From assembly GCA_030682475.1 (NCBI GenBank), contig JAUXOA010000109.1:60716-124715 (forward strand): a DNA stretch of 64,000 bases, read 5' to 3'. A program made the translations under genes and the position numbers. Source of the stretch: Rhodoferax sp. Lineage in GTDB: Bacteria > Pseudomonadota > Gammaproteobacteria > Burkholderiales > Burkholderiaceae_C. Positions 16,810 to 26,914 of this stretch are shown one piece after another. Each line of letters begins with the position of its first letter. The stretch's first letter is position 1. Below the pieces are notes generated by a model. The model made no database searches and was not told where the DNA came from. It saw only the letters and a list, made by a program, of their open reading frames with translations.

Positions 16810-18018
16810 TCATTTTCGAAGCGTATCGTTAAAGATTCGTTCGGAAGGGCGCAAGCACAGCAAAACCAGCGCCACGACACTGAAGACGATGCCCGCCACA
16901 AAGGTGAAAGAAGCACCCCACTGGTCCCACAGCAAGCCGGCCAGGGCACTGGCCACCAGCATGGCGAGGCCGCTCATGAGGTTGAAAAAACCGTAGGCCG
17001 TGCCGCGCAGATCCTGCGGCGCGGTGTCGGCCACCATGGTGGCCAGCAAGCCCTGCGTCATGGCCATATGCAGCCCCCACAGAGCAATCCCGCCCCAGAC
17101 CCAGCCGCCTTGGTTGCTGTAGGCCAGCAACGCATCCGCAGCGATCAGCAGCACCAGCCCCCAGGCCAGCAGCGTGGTGTGACTGACCCGGTCGGCGAGT
17201 TTGCCAAACGGGTAGGCGAAGGCGGCGTAGACCAGGTTCATGGCCACCAGCACCAGTGGCGTCCAGGCCAGGCCCAGGCCACCCTGATGCGCGCGCAGCA
17301 CCAGAAACGCCTCGCTGAAGCGCGCCAGCGTGAACACCGCACCGATGCCGACCACCCACCAGTAGGCTGAACTCAGGCGCGCAAGATTGGCGCGGTTGAT
17401 CGGATTGCTACGCACTGCGCCATGTGGCCGCTCGGGCTCATGCACCCCAAAAATCAGCAGCGCCACGCACAGGAATGCCGGGACGGTGGCGACCCAAAAA
17501 ACGGCACGGAAATCGTTGGCCCACAACAGCATGAGACCGATGGCGAGCAAGGGGCCGACGAAGGCGCCCACGGTGTCGAGCGACTGGCGCAGTCCAAACG
17601 CGGCACCACGCAGCTCGGGCGGCGCGATGTCGGCCACCAGCGCGTCGCGCGGTGCGCCCCGGATACCTTTGCCGACGCGGTCCATCAAACGTGCGGTCAG
17701 GACCAGACCGAAGGTGGTGGCGAGCGCAAACAGTGGTTTGGAGAAGGCGCCCAGGCCATAGCCGAGCACAGCAAGGGGTTTGCGTTTGCCCCAGTAGTCG
17801 CTTAAGGCACCGGAAAAAACTTTGACAATCAGCGCCGTGGCCTCGGCTACGCCTTCAATCAGGCCGATCACGAACATGCTGATGCCCAGTGTGGTGGCCA
17901 TGAAAACCGGCAGCAGGCTGTGAATCATCTCGCTTGAGATGTCCATCAGCATGCTGACAAAGCCCAGCGCCCAGATGCCGGGCGGGATGCGTCGCAGTGT
18001 CTGGGTACGTTCAGACAC
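16810..18018 (-). CDS. Major facilitator superfamily transporter
   Basis: 402 residues with about twelve membrane segments. The loop-2/3 motif appears as GALSDYWGKRKPL and a second copy as GKLADRVSHTT after the central loop; RLMDRVGKGIRGAPRDALVA resembles carriers of the UMF1/YxiO-like drug-resistance type. The start is taken as GTG 18018-18016, just after purM, because upstream codons overlap the purM coding region. It probably shares the purM transcript (13-bp gap). Substrate unknown. Confidence 0.82.
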   Translation of the reverse strand: MSERTQTLRRIPPGIWALGFVSMLMDISSEMIHSLLPVFMATTLGISMFVIGLIEGVAEATALIVKVFSGALSDYWGKRKPLAVLGYGLGAFSKPLFALATTFGLVLTARLMDRVGKGIRGAPRDALVADIAPPELRGAAFGLRQSLDTVGAFVGPLLAIGLMLLWANDFRAVFWVATVPAFLCVALLIFGVHEPERPHGAVRSNPINRANLARLSSAYWWVVGIGAVFTLARFSEAFLVLRAHQGGLGLAWTPLVLVAMNLVYAAFAYPFGKLADRVSHTTLLAWGLVLLIAADALLAYSNQGGWVWGGIALWGLHMAMTQGLLATMVADTAPQDLRGTAYGFFNLMSGLAMLVASALAGLLWDQWGASFTFVAGIVFSVVALVLLCLRPSERIFNDTLRK

Positions 18019-18031
18019 GATGGGCAGAGGT

Positions 18032-19096
18032 TCAGGCCACGACGACTGCTGCACCCGCACCGCGCTCAGCAATGACACCGATCTGGTACACCTGCTCGCC
18101 CGCGGCGCGCAAGGTGGCGGCGCAAGCCGTGGCGCTGGCGGCATCCACCACCACCACCATGCCGATACCGTTGTTGAAGGTACGGTTCATCTCGAAGTCG
18201 TCAATGCCAGCGGTGGCTTGCAGCCAGGCAAACAGCTCGGTTTGCGGCCAACTCCCGGCTCGAAGATGCGCGGCCGTGCCTTCGGGCAACACGCGCGGAA
18301 TGTTCTCCAGCAGGCCGCCGCCGGTAATGTGGGCCAATGCCTTGATACCGGAAGACGAGCCAGGGGTCGTGGGGTAGTGGGCCAGCGCCTCCAAAACGTT
18401 TTTCACGTACAGGCGGGTCGGCTCCATCAGCGCTTGCCTGAACGGCTTGCCGTCCAGCGTCGCGGGCAGCTTGTTGCCCGCGCGTTCAATGCACTTGCGC
18501 ACCAGGCTGAAACCGTTGGAATGCACGCCACTGGACGCCAGACCCAGCACCACATCGCCGGGTTTCACGCTTTGGCCGGTGAGGATTTTTGATTTCTCGA
18601 CTGCGCCCACACAGAAGCCTGCCAGATCGTATTCACCGGCCGGGTACATGCCGGGCATTTCGGCCGTTTCGCCGCCAATCAGCGCGCAGCCGGACAGCTC
18701 ACAACCCCTGGCAATACCGCCAACCACGGCGGCAGCAGTGTCCACGTCGAGCTTGCCGCAGGCAAAGTAGTCCAGGAAAAACAGCGGCTCGGCGCCTTGC
18801 ACCAGCACGTCGTTCACGCTCATGGCGACCAGGTCGATGCCGACGGTGTCGTGCATGGCCCACTCAAATGCCAGTTTGAGCTTGGTGCCGACACCGTCGG
18901 TGCCGCTGACCAGAACTGGCTCCTTATAACGCTTGGGCACTTCAAACAGGGCGCCGAAGCCGCCGATGCCGGCCAGCACGCCTTCGCGCATCGTCTTTTT
19001 GGCCAGAGGTTTGATGCGCTCAATCAGCGCGTCACCCGCGTCAATGTCGACGCCGGCGTCTTTGTAGCTCAGGGGGGGAGGGGAGGAAGTGGTCAT
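18032..19096 (-). CDS. purM: Phosphoribosylformylglycinamidine cyclo-ligase
   Basis: 354 residues, standard PurM length. Family blocks seen: [48 protein letters not shown] and the C-terminal GIGMVVVV. It closes the imidazole ring to form AIR in purine synthesis, using ATP. It is divergent from the AI-2E-family gene across a 93-bp spacer, a classic betaproteobacterial arrangement in which that permease and hda follow on the other strand. Confidence 0.96.
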   Translation of the reverse strand: MTTSSPPPLSYKDAGVDIDAGDALIERIKPLAKKTMREGVLAGIGGFGALFEVPKRYKEPVLVSGTDGVGTKLKLAFEWAMHDTVGIDLVAMSVNDVLVQGAEPLFFLDYFACGKLDVDTAAAVVGGIARGCELSGCALIGGETAEMPGMYPAGEYDLAGFCVGAVEKSKILTGQSVKPGDVVLGLASSGVHSNGFSLVRKCIERAGNKLPATLDGKPFRQALMEPTRLYVKNVLEALAHYPTTPGSSSGIKALAHITGGGLLENIPRVLPEGTAAHLRAGSWPQTELFAWLQATAGIDDFEMNRTFNNGIGMVVVVDAASATACAATLRAAGEQVYQIGVIAERGAGAAVVVA

Positions 19097-19189
19097 GCTG
19101 CTTGGGTGGTAGGACTGTGGTTTAGTTCGGGCACCAAGCCCGATAGAATCCAGCCTAAGATTCTAAGGGCTCACCCCCTGTCAGGCTGT

Positions 19190-20260
19190 ATGCAATTTAC
19201 TTCTACCCAAAAACGCACCGCAACCTGGTGCCTGATCGCCGCGCTGGTGCTGCTGGCGCTGTGGTTTCTGGGGTCGGTGCTGACGCCTTTTGTGGTGGCG
19301 GCCGTGCTGGCCTACGCGTTGACGCCTCTGGTGGACAAACTCGATGGCCTGGGTCGGGGACGGCTGCCGCGTGTGCTGGCGGTGCTGATCGTGGAAACCC
19401 TGTTCCTCCTGGTTTTGTTGTCCATCCTGCTGTTGGTGGTGCCAATTTTTGCCAAGGAAGTGCCATTGCTGCGCGAGCAGTTGCCGGTGCTGGCGGACCG
19501 CCTCAACAACTCGCTGGGTCCATGGCTGGGGCAGTTTGGTATCAAGGTCTCGCTGGACGTTGAAAGCATCAAGGCCTTTGTCGTCAAATACCTCAGCACC
19601 AACTTTGAGGATGCTATTGGATCGGTCCTGTCGTCCTTGAAGCTGGGCGGCAGTGTGGCGCTGGCGATCATCGGCAATGTCGTTCTGATTCCGGTGGCGC
19701 TGTTTTTCCTGCTCAAGGACTGGGACCGGTTTGTCGCCCTCGTGCTCGAACTGGTGCCGCCAAAAATACGCGCTTCGTTTGACAATTTCACCGAGGAGGC
19801 CGACTCGGTGCTGGGCCAGTACTTGCGCGGCCAGTTGCTGGTGATGGGGGTGCTGGCAATTTATTTCAGCGTGGCGCTGGCGCTGTTTGGGTTCGATCTG
19901 GCGGTGCCGGTAGGCGTGTTCACCGGGCTGGCATTTTTCATTCCCTACCTCGGTTTTGGCCTGGGCTTGATACTTGCGCTTCTGGCCGGAATTTTGCAGT
20001 TCGCAAGCTGGTACGGCGTGCTGGTGGTGGTCGGCGTTTACGGTGCCGGGCAACTGGTGGAGAGTTTTTACCTGACGCCGCGACTGGTCGGCGAACGTAT
20101 TGGCCTGCACCCGCTGGCCGTGATTTTTGCGTTGCTGTCGTTTGGACAGTTGTTCGGGTTGGTCGGCGTGCTGATTGCCTTGCCTGCCAGCGCCGTGCTG
20201 CTGGTGGCCATGCGACGGGCGCGAGCACGCTACCTTGCCAGCCAACTTTATCAGGGCTGA
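19190..20260 (+). CDS. AI-2E transporter family (PerM-like) membrane protein
   Basis: 356 residues from ATG 19190 (MQFTSTQKRTATWCLIAALV). Eight or so membrane segments with an extended soluble region in the middle (about 90-150) and the C-terminal GVLIALPASAVLLVAM typical of the family. Members export AI-2 in E. coli (TqsA) or act as Na+/H+ antiporters, so substrate should not be assumed. It is followed 9 bp later by hda, suggesting cotranscription. Confidence 0.85.
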   Translation: MQFTSTQKRTATWCLIAALVLLALWFLGSVLTPFVVAAVLAYALTPLVDKLDGLGRGRLPRVLAVLIVETLFLLVLLSILLLVVPIFAKEVPLLREQLPVLADRLNNSLGPWLGQFGIKVSLDVESIKAFVVKYLSTNFEDAIGSVLSSLKLGGSVALAIIGNVVLIPVALFFLLKDWDRFVALVLELVPPKIRASFDNFTEEADSVLGQYLRGQLLVMGVLAIYFSVALALFGFDLAVPVGVFTGLAFFIPYLGFGLGLILALLAGILQFASWYGVLVVVGVYGAGQLVESFYLTPRLVGERIGLHPLAVIFALLSFGQLFGLVGVLIALPASAVLLVAMRRARARYLASQLYQG

Positions 20261-20269
20261 AGGCGGCGC

Positions 20270-20956
20270 ATGAAGCAGATTGCCCTTGACATCGGCCTGG
20301 CCACCGGGCCTACGCTGGCCAGTTTTTTTGCCGGCCCGAATGAGGCAGCACTCAGGCATCTTGAACTCTGGGTCGGCGAAAAAGTGGGGTCTGTCACGCG
20401 CTCACCGGTGCCCACCTACCTGTGGGGCAGCGGTGGCAGCGGCAAGACGCATTTGCTCAAGGCGGTGCAGCAAGCCTTGCGGGAGCAGGGCGCTGCGGTG
20501 GGCTGGCTCGATGCCACCGTCCAGGAGCCACCTGAATTCAATGAGGGCTGGGCCGCAGTGCTGATGGACGATGTGCATTTGTACACCGCGGTGCAACAAC
20601 ACGCGGCCTTCAACTGGTTCGTCAACGCCCAAGCCGACCAGCGCTGGGTGCTGGGCGCGGGTGAGTTACCCCCGGCCGACCTGAAGCTGCGTGAGGACCT
20701 TAGAACCCGCCTGGGCTGGGGCCATGTGTTTCATTTGCACGTGCTCAGTGAGCCGGAGCGGCGTGCCGTGTTGCGCCAGGCGGCGGATGCACGCGGGGTG
20801 TTCCTGGGCGACGAGGTCATGGACTTCATGCTGACCCGCTTCAGCCGGGATCTGGGCAGCCTGATCGAATTGCTCGACCTGATGGACGGCTACGCCTTGC
20901 AAACCAAGCGGGGTATCACGATTCCCCTGATCAAATCCATGATGGAAAACTCTTGA
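20270..20956 (+). CDS. hda: DnaA regulatory inactivator Hda
   Basis: 228 residues. A single AAA+ domain related to DnaA domain III: Walker A GSGGSGKT at 53-60, Walker B VLMDDVH near 100 and the sensor region RTRLGWG. The N-terminus MKQIALDIGL matches the beta-clamp binding motif that tethers Hda to DNA-loaded clamps. It promotes ATP hydrolysis by DnaA after initiation. The placement between the PerM-like gene and a HAD phosphatase is conserved in Burkholderiales. The C-terminal DNA-binding domain IV of DnaA is absent, as expected. Confidence 0.92.
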   Translation: MKQIALDIGLATGPTLASFFAGPNEAALRHLELWVGEKVGSVTRSPVPTYLWGSGGSGKTHLLKAVQQALREQGAAVGWLDATVQEPPEFNEGWAAVLMDDVHLYTAVQQHAAFNWFVNAQADQRWVLGAGELPPADLKLREDLRTRLGWGHVFHLHVLSEPERRAVLRQAADARGVFLGDEVMDFMLTRFSRDLGSLIELLDLMDGYALQTKRGITIPLIKSMMENS

Positions 20957-20959
20957 CGC

Positions 20960-21634
20960 ATGAAGCTGGCCCTGTTCGACCTTGATCACACCTTGTTGCC
21001 GATCGATTCCGACTATGCGTGGGGCGTCTTTACCAGCACCATTGGCTGGACCGACCCGGTCGATTTCAGTCGGCGTAACGACGAATTTTTTGCCCATTAC
21101 CAGGCCGGGACGCTCGATATCCACGACTACGTGCGCTTTGCCACGGCGGCGGTGCGGCGCCAGGGTGCTATTAATTCAGAAGCGGCGCATGCTGATTTCA
21201 TGAGGACGGTGGTGCTGCCAGCCATTCAGCCCCAGGCGGTGGCGCTGGTTCGCCAGCACCAGCAGGCCGGCGATGAGGTCGTCATCATCACCGCCACCAA
21301 TGAATTCGTGACGCGCCCAATTGCGCAGGCCTTTGGCGTGCAGGAGCTGATTGCCGTTGAACTTGAACGCGACACCTCGTTTGGGGGCGCGGGCTGGATC
21401 ACCGGCGAAATCAGGGGCGTACCTTCTTTCCGCGAGGGCAAGGTGGTCCGGGTAGCGCAGTGGCTGGCCAGCCGCCAACTGGACTGGGCCGATGTGGAGA
21501 CCACTTTCTATACCGATTCCATCAATGATTTGAGTCTGATGGAGAATGTGACCCATCCGGTGGCCACCAACCCGGATGTGCGTCTGCGCGCGATTGCGGT
21601 CCAGCGCGGATGGCGCATACTTGACCTCTTCTGA
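20960..21634 (+). CDS. HAD-superfamily phosphatase (subfamily IB)
   Basis: 224 residues. HAD motif I is LFDLDHTLLPID near the N-terminus, motif II is in VVIITATNEF, the motif III lysine lies in REGKVVRV and motif IV is YTDSINDLSLM. The cap insertion is the helical SerB-like type. It may dephosphorylate a small phosphomonoester such as phosphoserine or a lipid/sugar phosphate; the substrate cannot be read here. It starts 3 bp after hda, so the two are cotranscribed. Confidence 0.85.
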   Translation: MKLALFDLDHTLLPIDSDYAWGVFTSTIGWTDPVDFSRRNDEFFAHYQAGTLDIHDYVRFATAAVRRQGAINSEAAHADFMRTVVLPAIQPQAVALVRQHQQAGDEVVIITATNEFVTRPIAQAFGVQELIAVELERDTSFGGAGWITGEIRGVPSFREGKVVRVAQWLASRQLDWADVETTFYTDSINDLSLMENVTHPVATNPDVRLRAIAVQRGWRILDLF

Positions 21635-21637
21635 AGA

Positions 21638-21790
21638 GTTGGGGACAGAGCTGGCAGACAACCAACATCCCGTTTCAAGTTGAGGACAGAGCTGGTTCGC
21701 TTCGCGTAACTGCGGTCTGTCCAGTAAGTCTTAAAGTGTTGAGGACAGAGCTTGCTCACTTCGTGTAGCTGCGGTCTGTCCCGCAAAGTT
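21638..21790. repeat. Dispersed palindromic repeat array C (three copies)
   Basis: Three successive units, each opening with TTG(A/G)GGACAGAGCT, start near 21639, 21680 and 21738. The second and third continue to a TCTGTCC arm and can fold back on themselves; the first is interrupted. A 51-bp stretch (21643-21693) is identical to 26774-26824. The array fills the spacer and ends about 10 bp before the pcnB start, so it lies in the pcnB leader. Confidence 0.85.
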
Positions 21791-21799
21791 TCAGGTTTT

Positions 21800-23407
21800 A
21801 TGATTAAAAAATTTATCGAAAAACTGCTGGGCAAATCCCCTTCGACAGCAAAAGGCAAAAAGCTTCAATTTGGCAAACGCGAGGAAGTCGGCGTTGCGAT
21901 CCACGGCATCGACCCGACCCTGGTCGATGACCGGGCGCTCAACGTGGTGCATACCCTCAAAGATGCGGGGTTTGAAGCCTATATCGTTGGCGGTGCGGTA
22001 CGCGACTTGATGGTCGGCCTGGCACCCAAGGACTTTGACGTTGCGACCAATGCCACACCCGAGCAGGTCAAGGGCCTGTTCCGGCGCGCCTTCATCATCG
22101 GGCGGCGTTTTCGCATCGTGCACGTGGTGTACGGGCGCGGGCGTGAGCACGAAGTGATTGAAGTCTCCACCTTTCGCGCCTACATGGACAACGCGGCGGC
22201 AGAAGCCGTGGCGGGTAACGAGCGCACCAGCAAAAACGAGCTGGCAGGCATGAAGCACGCGGTCGACGCGTCAGGCCGGGTGTTGCGTGACAACGTCTGG
22301 GGCCCGCAGGAAGAAGACGCTGTGCGCCGCGATTTCACCATCAACGCCATGTATTACGACCCTGAAACGCAGATTGTGGTGGACTATCACCAGGGTATCA
22401 AGGACGCCAAGAAGCGCGTCATCCGCATGATTGGCGACCCCGCCACCCGTTACCGTGAAGACCCGGTGCGCATCATCCGCGCGGTGCGCTTCGCGGCCAA
22501 GCTCTGCGCCCTGGGCTTCAAGCTGGAGGCCAAGACGGCTGCGCCACTGATTAAGTCGCAGGAACTGCTGGCCGATGTGCCGCAGAGCCGCTTGTTTGAT
22601 GAAATGCTCAAACTGTTGCAGACCGGTCACGCCCTGGCGTCCATCGAGCAACTCAAAGTGCTGGGCATGGCGCGCGGCATTTATCCCCTGCTGGATGTGG
22701 TGGTGGAGCGCGCCGGGGAGACTTTTGTTAAAGCGGCCCTGCAGGACACCGATCGCCGCGTCGGCGAGGGCAAGCCTGTCGTCGCCAGTTTCCTGCTGGC
22801 TTGCGTCTTGTGGGCCGATGTGCGGGATGGCTGGGCCCAGCGCATTCAGCAGCGCCAGCACGCGCATCCGGCGCTGCAGGATGCGATTGACGACGTCTTC
22901 AATGCCCGCATCGGCGACGTGTCAGGCCGCGGCAAACTGGCCGGTGACATGCGCGAGATCTGGATGATGCAGCCGCGTTTCGAGAAGCGCGTGGGCAGCG
23001 CCCCATTCGGTCTAGCGGAGCAGCCGCGTTTTCGCGCTGCATTTGACTTCATGCGTTTGCGGGCGGACGCCGGTGAAATCGATGTGCTACTGGCTGACTG
23101 GTGGCAGGAGTTCAGCATGGCGGACGATGACCTGCGCCAGGACATGGTGGACCAGGTGCGGGAAGAGCAACAGCAGCGGCCACGGGTGCCGCGGGTGCAC
23201 AAGGCACCTGCACCACGAGATGCCGCGCCCATTGCACGCGATGCAAGCCCTGCGGTGGATGCTGATCGCGTTCGCCCGGACTCGGTGCCTGGTTCTGCAC
23301 CAGGCGGTCCTGCCGATGCCGCTGACGCGCCCAAAAAACGGCGCCGCCGCAGGCGCACCGGCGGCCCCAGAGAGGGTGGCGAACAGACACCGGACGCTGG
23401 CCTTTGA
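21800..23407 (+). CDS. pcnB: Poly(A) polymerase I
   Basis: 535 residues from ATG 21800 (MIKKFIEKLLGKSPSTAKGK). Class II nucleotidyltransferase: GGAVRDLMVGLAPKDFDVAT holds the GG and DxD catalytic features, followed by the RNA-binding head (RRDFTINAMYYDPETQ, YREDPVRIIRAVRFAAKL). The last 70 residues are basic and Pro/Ala/Arg-rich, ending in an R/K-rich patch as in other long beta/gamma-proteobacterial PcnB proteins. It adds 3' poly(A) tails to RNA. The extended basic tail and genomic pairing with folK argue for PcnB rather than the tRNA CCA enzyme. Confidence 0.93.
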   Translation: MIKKFIEKLLGKSPSTAKGKKLQFGKREEVGVAIHGIDPTLVDDRALNVVHTLKDAGFEAYIVGGAVRDLMVGLAPKDFDVATNATPEQVKGLFRRAFIIGRRFRIVHVVYGRGREHEVIEVSTFRAYMDNAAAEAVAGNERTSKNELAGMKHAVDASGRVLRDNVWGPQEEDAVRRDFTINAMYYDPETQIVVDYHQGIKDAKKRVIRMIGDPATRYREDPVRIIRAVRFAAKLCALGFKLEAKTAAPLIKSQELLADVPQSRLFDEMLKLLQTGHALASIEQLKVLGMARGIYPLLDVVVERAGETFVKAALQDTDRRVGEGKPVVASFLLACVLWADVRDGWAQRIQQRQHAHPALQDAIDDVFNARIGDVSGRGKLAGDMREIWMMQPRFEKRVGSAPFGLAEQPRFRAAFDFMRLRADAGEIDVLLADWWQEFSMADDDLRQDMVDQVREEQQQRPRVPRVHKAPAPRDAAPIARDASPAVDADRVRPDSVPGSAPGGPADAADAPKKRRRRRRTGGPREGGEQTPDAGL

Positions 23408-23880
23408 GTTGGCTTGTGCGCTCCCCGGTCACCGCCTATATCGGGCTCGGCGCCAATCTGGGGGACCCGGTCGCGACACTGGTTCAGGCGATGGATGACG
23501 TGGCCGCCCTCAGCGGCGTCACCCTGGTCCGCCGGTCGTCCCTGTACCGCAGCGCACCGGTGGCGTCAATCGGCCCGGACTATGTGAATGCGGTGGTCGA
23601 GATCCGGACGGTCCTGACGGCGCCCGCACTGCTGGCCAGCTTGCAACAACTGGAGCAATTGGCCGGGCGTGCGCGACCCTACCGCAACGCACCGCGCACC
23701 CTGGACCTTGATGTGCTGATGTATGGCCACGCTTCTATCGACAGCGAGGCGCTGGTCGTGCCCCATCCGCGCATGAGAGAACGTGCGTTTGTGCTGGTGC
23801 CGCTGGCCGAGATTGCGCCGCACAGCGTGACTGCAGCGCAGTTGCAGGCGGTCCAGTCGCAATTCATTGAGCGTCTGTAG
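23404..23880 (+). CDS. folK: HPPK, 6-hydroxymethyl-dihydropterin pyrophosphokinase
   Basis: 158 residues. YIGLGANLGDP at the N-terminus, the RSSLYRSAPV substrate loop and the signature RTLDLDVLMYG followed by VPHPRMRERAFVLVPLAEIAP are all present. It catalyses the first folate-specific pyrophosphoryl transfer. The frame opens with TTG 23404 overlapping the pcnB stop (TTGA); GTG 23416 is an equally good start and would give 154 residues. pcnB-folK is a conserved pair, and the overlap implies translational coupling. Confidence 0.93.
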   Translation: MSWLVRSPVTAYIGLGANLGDPVATLVQAMDDVAALSGVTLVRRSSLYRSAPVASIGPDYVNAVVEIRTVLTAPALLASLQQLEQLAGRARPYRNAPRTLDLDVLMYGHASIDSEALVVPHPRMRERAFVLVPLAEIAPHSVTAAQLQAVQSQFIERL

Positions 23881-23913
23881 TTGCAGGCCCCAGCCGCCGC
23901 TGCTAAACGCGTG

Positions 23914-24369
23914 TCAGATCAATTCCGCGATCAGCTCAATTTCAACGCAGGCACCCATCGGAATTTGTGCCACACCAAAAGCGCTGCGGGCGTGCGTGCC
24001 CTCGGTCCCAAAGACCTGGCCAAACAGTTCGCTCGCGCCATTGGTCACCAGATGCTGTTCGGTGAAGTCGGCGGTGGAGTTGACCAGTGACATCAGTTTG
24101 ACGATGCGCTTGACGCGGTTAAGGTCGCCCAGCGCCGCCTGCAAAGTGCCCATCAGGTCAATGGCAATGGCCCGTGCGGCCGCTTTACCTTCTTCGGTGG
24201 ACATGTTTTTCCCGAGTTGTCCGACCCACGGTTTGCCGTCTTTTTTAGCGATGTGACCGCTCAAAAAAACCAGATTACCGGTTTGGACAAAAGGCACATA
24301 AGCCGCCGCCGGAATGGCCACGGGGGGCAGGGTGATATGCAATTCGGATAATTTGGCGTAAATGCTCAT
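23914..24369 (-). CDS. RidA/YjgF-family protein
   Basis: 151 residues, chorismate-mutase-like fold. FVQTGNLVFLSGHIAKKDGK and the C-terminal RSAFGVAQIPMGACVEIELI match the longer RidA-like subgroup rather than canonical 128-residue RidA. Canonical members deaminate reactive 2-aminoacrylate-type enamines; the conserved Arg and Glu near the C-terminus are retained (RSAFGVA, VEIE). Single gene, converging on folK. Confidence 0.85.
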   Translation of the reverse strand: MSIYAKLSELHITLPPVAIPAAAYVPFVQTGNLVFLSGHIAKKDGKPWVGQLGKNMSTEEGKAAARAIAIDLMGTLQAALGDLNRVKRIVKLMSLVNSTADFTEQHLVTNGASELFGQVFGTEGTHARSAFGVAQIPMGACVEIELIAELI

Positions 24370-24508
24370 GCCGCTTCCTTGATGAATAAAAAAGGTCGTT
24401 AGCCACCGAGTAATAAGCGCTTGTAGCTATTAAATTTATAGCGCTGAGGTTGCTCTGAACGACACCGGCCAGGCAGGCCTGTCGATTGCAATGCGGAACT
24501 GTGGAATT

Positions 24509-25063
24509 CTATGGCAAATTTATACCCCCCCACAACCGCGTCCCCGACAGTTCCAGGTGCGTCAGGTACATGCGCAGCTCAAACTCCAGTTGGTGGTAGC
24601 TGGGCTCCATGTAAGTGCAGAGCTGGTAGAAGGCCTTGTCGTGGGCGCGTTCCTTGAGGTGGGCCAGCTCGTGCACGGTGATCATTTTCAGGAACTCGGG
24701 CGGCACATCCTTGAACAGGGCGGCGATGCGGATTTCGCGTTTTGACTTGAGCTTGCTGCCCTGCACACGCGAGAGGGTGGTGTGGGTGCCCAGGGCGTGT
24801 TGCACCACTTGCAGTTTGCTGTCAAAGGCTACCTTGGCCAAGGGTTCAGCACCGCGCAGGTAGGTTTGCCGGAGCTCCTGCACGTACTCAAACAAGGCCT
24901 TGTCGGTGCGAATGCCATGGCTGCTGGGGTACTTTTTCTGCAGCCACTCGCCCAGGCGCTTGCGGGTGACGAGTTGTTCGACCTGCGCCAGTGTGTCTGC
25001 GGAGTAGCCTTGCAGGTACTTCAGCGGTTTGATGGCCAGCGATGTCATAGCGGCCTGGGTCAT
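24509..25063 (-). CDS. YgjP-like zinc metalloprotease (DUF45 type)
   Basis: 184 residues. The zinc motif is HELAHLKERAHDKAF: HExxH followed by His in the helix, with aromatic-rich C-terminal YLTHLEL. This is the YgjP/WLM-related M48-like group of small cytoplasmic metallohydrolases with unknown targets. It follows lysS closely on the same strand (28-bp gap). Met6 (25048) is an alternative start. Confidence 0.8.
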   Translation of the reverse strand: MTQAAMTSLAIKPLKYLQGYSADTLAQVEQLVTRKRLGEWLQKKYPSSHGIRTDKALFEYVQELRQTYLRGAEPLAKVAFDSKLQVVQHALGTHTTLSRVQGSKLKSKREIRIAALFKDVPPEFLKMITVHELAHLKERAHDKAFYQLCTYMEPSYHQLEFELRMYLTHLELSGTRLWGGINLP

Positions 25064-25091
25064 GCTGACGAAAGCAACATGCCGGTCGGAC

Positions 25092-26645
25092 TCACGCCTC
25101 CCGGCGCAGGGCCGGGAACAAAATCACATCGCGGATGCTGCTGCTGTCGGTCAGCAGCATCATCAGGCGGTCGATGCCAATGCCGCAACCACCGGTGGGG
25201 GGCATGCCGTATTCCAGAGCGCGAATGAAGTCATGGTCGTAGTACATCGCTTCGTCGTCGCCATCTTCTTTGGCCGCCACTTGGGCAGAGAAGCGGGCGG
25301 CCTGTTCTTCGGCGTCGTTGAGCTCACTGAAGCCGTTGCCGAATTCGCGGCCGCTAATGTAGAGCTCAAAGCGCTCGGTTACGCCGGGTTTGTGGTCGCT
25401 GGCACGGGCCAGCGGTGAAATCTCAATCGGGTGCTCACAGATGAAAGTGGGCTGCCACAGTTTTTCTTCCACCGTCTCCTCGAAGTACATCACCTGCAGG
25501 CTGGCCAGCGAGCGGGTGGAGAGCTTGTGTTTGCCCTCTGAGAGGCCCAGCTTGTGCAGGGCACTGATGAGCCAGGCCGCGTTGTCGACCCTGAGCTGCG
25601 TGCTGCCCTCGATCGCTTCGCCCGCTTCGGTGTGCTTGCAGATAGCCTCATGAATCGTCAGGCGCTCAAACGGCTGGGTTAAATCGACCGCCTTGCCGCC
25701 GTAGCTCAGTTGCAGCGTGCCGACGGCCTTTTGTGCGGCATCACGAATCAGGGCTTCGGTGAAGGTCATCAGGTCCTGGTAGTCCCAGTAGGCTGCATAG
25801 AACTCCATCATGGTGAACTCGGGGTTGTGGCGCACCGAAATGCCTTCATTGCGGAAGCTGCGGTTGATCTCGAACACGCGCTCGAAACCGCCCACAATCA
25901 GCCGCTTCAAGTACAGCTCGGGCGCAATGCGCAGGAACATCTGCTGGTCCAGCGCGTTGTGGTGCGTGGTGAAGGGCTTGGCAATGGCACCGCCCGGGAT
26001 CGGGTGCAGCATCGGCGTTTCAACTTCCAGAAAATTGTGCGCCACCATGAACTCGCGGATACCGCTGATCGCTTTGCTACGCGCCACAAAGCGCTTGCGG
26101 GCGGTCTCGTCGGTCATCAGGTCAACATAGCGTTGCCGGTATTTCATTTCCTGGTCGTTCATGCCATGAAACTTGTCGGGCATGGGGCGCAGGCTCTTGG
26201 TCAGCAGGCGAACGCGGGTGGCGTGGATGGAGAGCTCACCGGTCTTGGTCTTGAAAATCTTGCCTTCGGCGGCCACGATATCGCCCAAATCCCAGTGCTT
26301 GAAGCTCGCGTACAGGTCGGCGCCAACATCTTCGCCCTTGATGTAAATCTGGATCCGTCCGGTGCTGTCCTGCAAGGTGGCAAAGCTGGCCTTGCCCATG
26401 ACGCGCTTGAGCATCATGCGCCCAGCCACCTTGGCGATGCTGCCTTGCTCGATCAGTCCTTCCGTGGTCTGGCCAGCGTGGGCCGCAAACAGGTCGGCGG
26501 CGTGGTCGGTGGGTTTGAAATCGTTGGGGAAGGCAACACCCTTGCCCTGCGCCTGGCTTTGGCGGAGGGTCTTGAGCTTTTCGCGTCGTTCAGCGATCAA
26601 CTGGTTTTCGTCCTGGGGAGCTGGGGGAATGTTGTGGTCAGACAT
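25092..26645 (-). CDS. lysS: Lysyl-tRNA synthetase, class II
   Basis: 517 residues. N-terminal OB-fold tRNA-binding domain (about 65-150), then the class II core with motif 2 [20 protein letters not shown] and motif 3 [13 protein letters not shown] near the C-terminus. Charges tRNA-Lys in the cytoplasm. The start at ATG 26645-26643 is preceded by a repeat-rich spacer shared with the divergent yggT gene. No duplicate or paralogue in the window. Confidence 0.97.
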   Translation of the reverse strand: MSDHNIPPAPQDENQLIAERREKLKTLRQSQAQGKGVAFPNDFKPTDHAADLFAAHAGQTTEGLIEQGSIAKVAGRMMLKRVMGKASFATLQDSTGRIQIYIKGEDVGADLYASFKHWDLGDIVAAEGKIFKTKTGELSIHATRVRLLTKSLRPMPDKFHGMNDQEMKYRQRYVDLMTDETARKRFVARSKAISGIREFMVAHNFLEVETPMLHPIPGGAIAKPFTTHHNALDQQMFLRIAPELYLKRLIVGGFERVFEINRSFRNEGISVRHNPEFTMMEFYAAYWDYQDLMTFTEALIRDAAQKAVGTLQLSYGGKAVDLTQPFERLTIHEAICKHTEAGEAIEGSTQLRVDNAAWLISALHKLGLSEGKHKLSTRSLASLQVMYFEETVEEKLWQPTFICEHPIEISPLARASDHKPGVTERFELYISGREFGNGFSELNDAEEQAARFSAQVAAKEDGDDEAMYYDHDFIRALEYGMPPTGGCGIGIDRLMMLLTDSSSIRDVILFPALRREA

Positions 26646-26767
26646 GAGGGGCGCAAGAGTAGGGGCAGCGAAGGGGGCAATACGCGGCCATTTTTAGCCG
26701 AAAGGAGAGATTTTAAGTTGACCGCGCCCGGCCGCTATGATTCGGAGAGATTTACACTCCTTTAATC

Positions 26768-26900
26768 AGTTGAGGACAGAGCTGGCAGACAACCAACATC
26801 CCGTTTCAAGTTGAGGACAGAGCTTGCGAACATCCAACATCTGACGATCAGTTGGGGACAGAGCTTGTTCACTTCGTGTAACTGCGGTCTGTCCCGCAAA
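26768..26900. repeat. Dispersed palindromic repeat array D (three copies)
   Basis: Three TTG(A/G)GGACAGAGCT units start near 26769, 26810 and 26850. The first two carry spacer-like segments (one identical to part of array C, one identical to 5241-5267); the third continues to a TCTGTCCCGCAAA arm. The array ends about 15 bp before the yggT start, mirroring its position before pcnB. Confidence 0.85.
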
Positions 26901-26914
26901 ATTTCAGAATTTTC

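Noticed and set aside
19181..20359. 392-codon minus-strand frame
   Set aside because: Antisense to the AI-2E-family permease; Gln/His-rich translation without domains.
21638..21790. Repeated units with differing spacers, CRISPR-like at first sight
   Set aside because: Only three units of unequal length; the spacer-like segments themselves recur elsewhere in the window; no cas genes. Interspersed palindromic repeats explain it.
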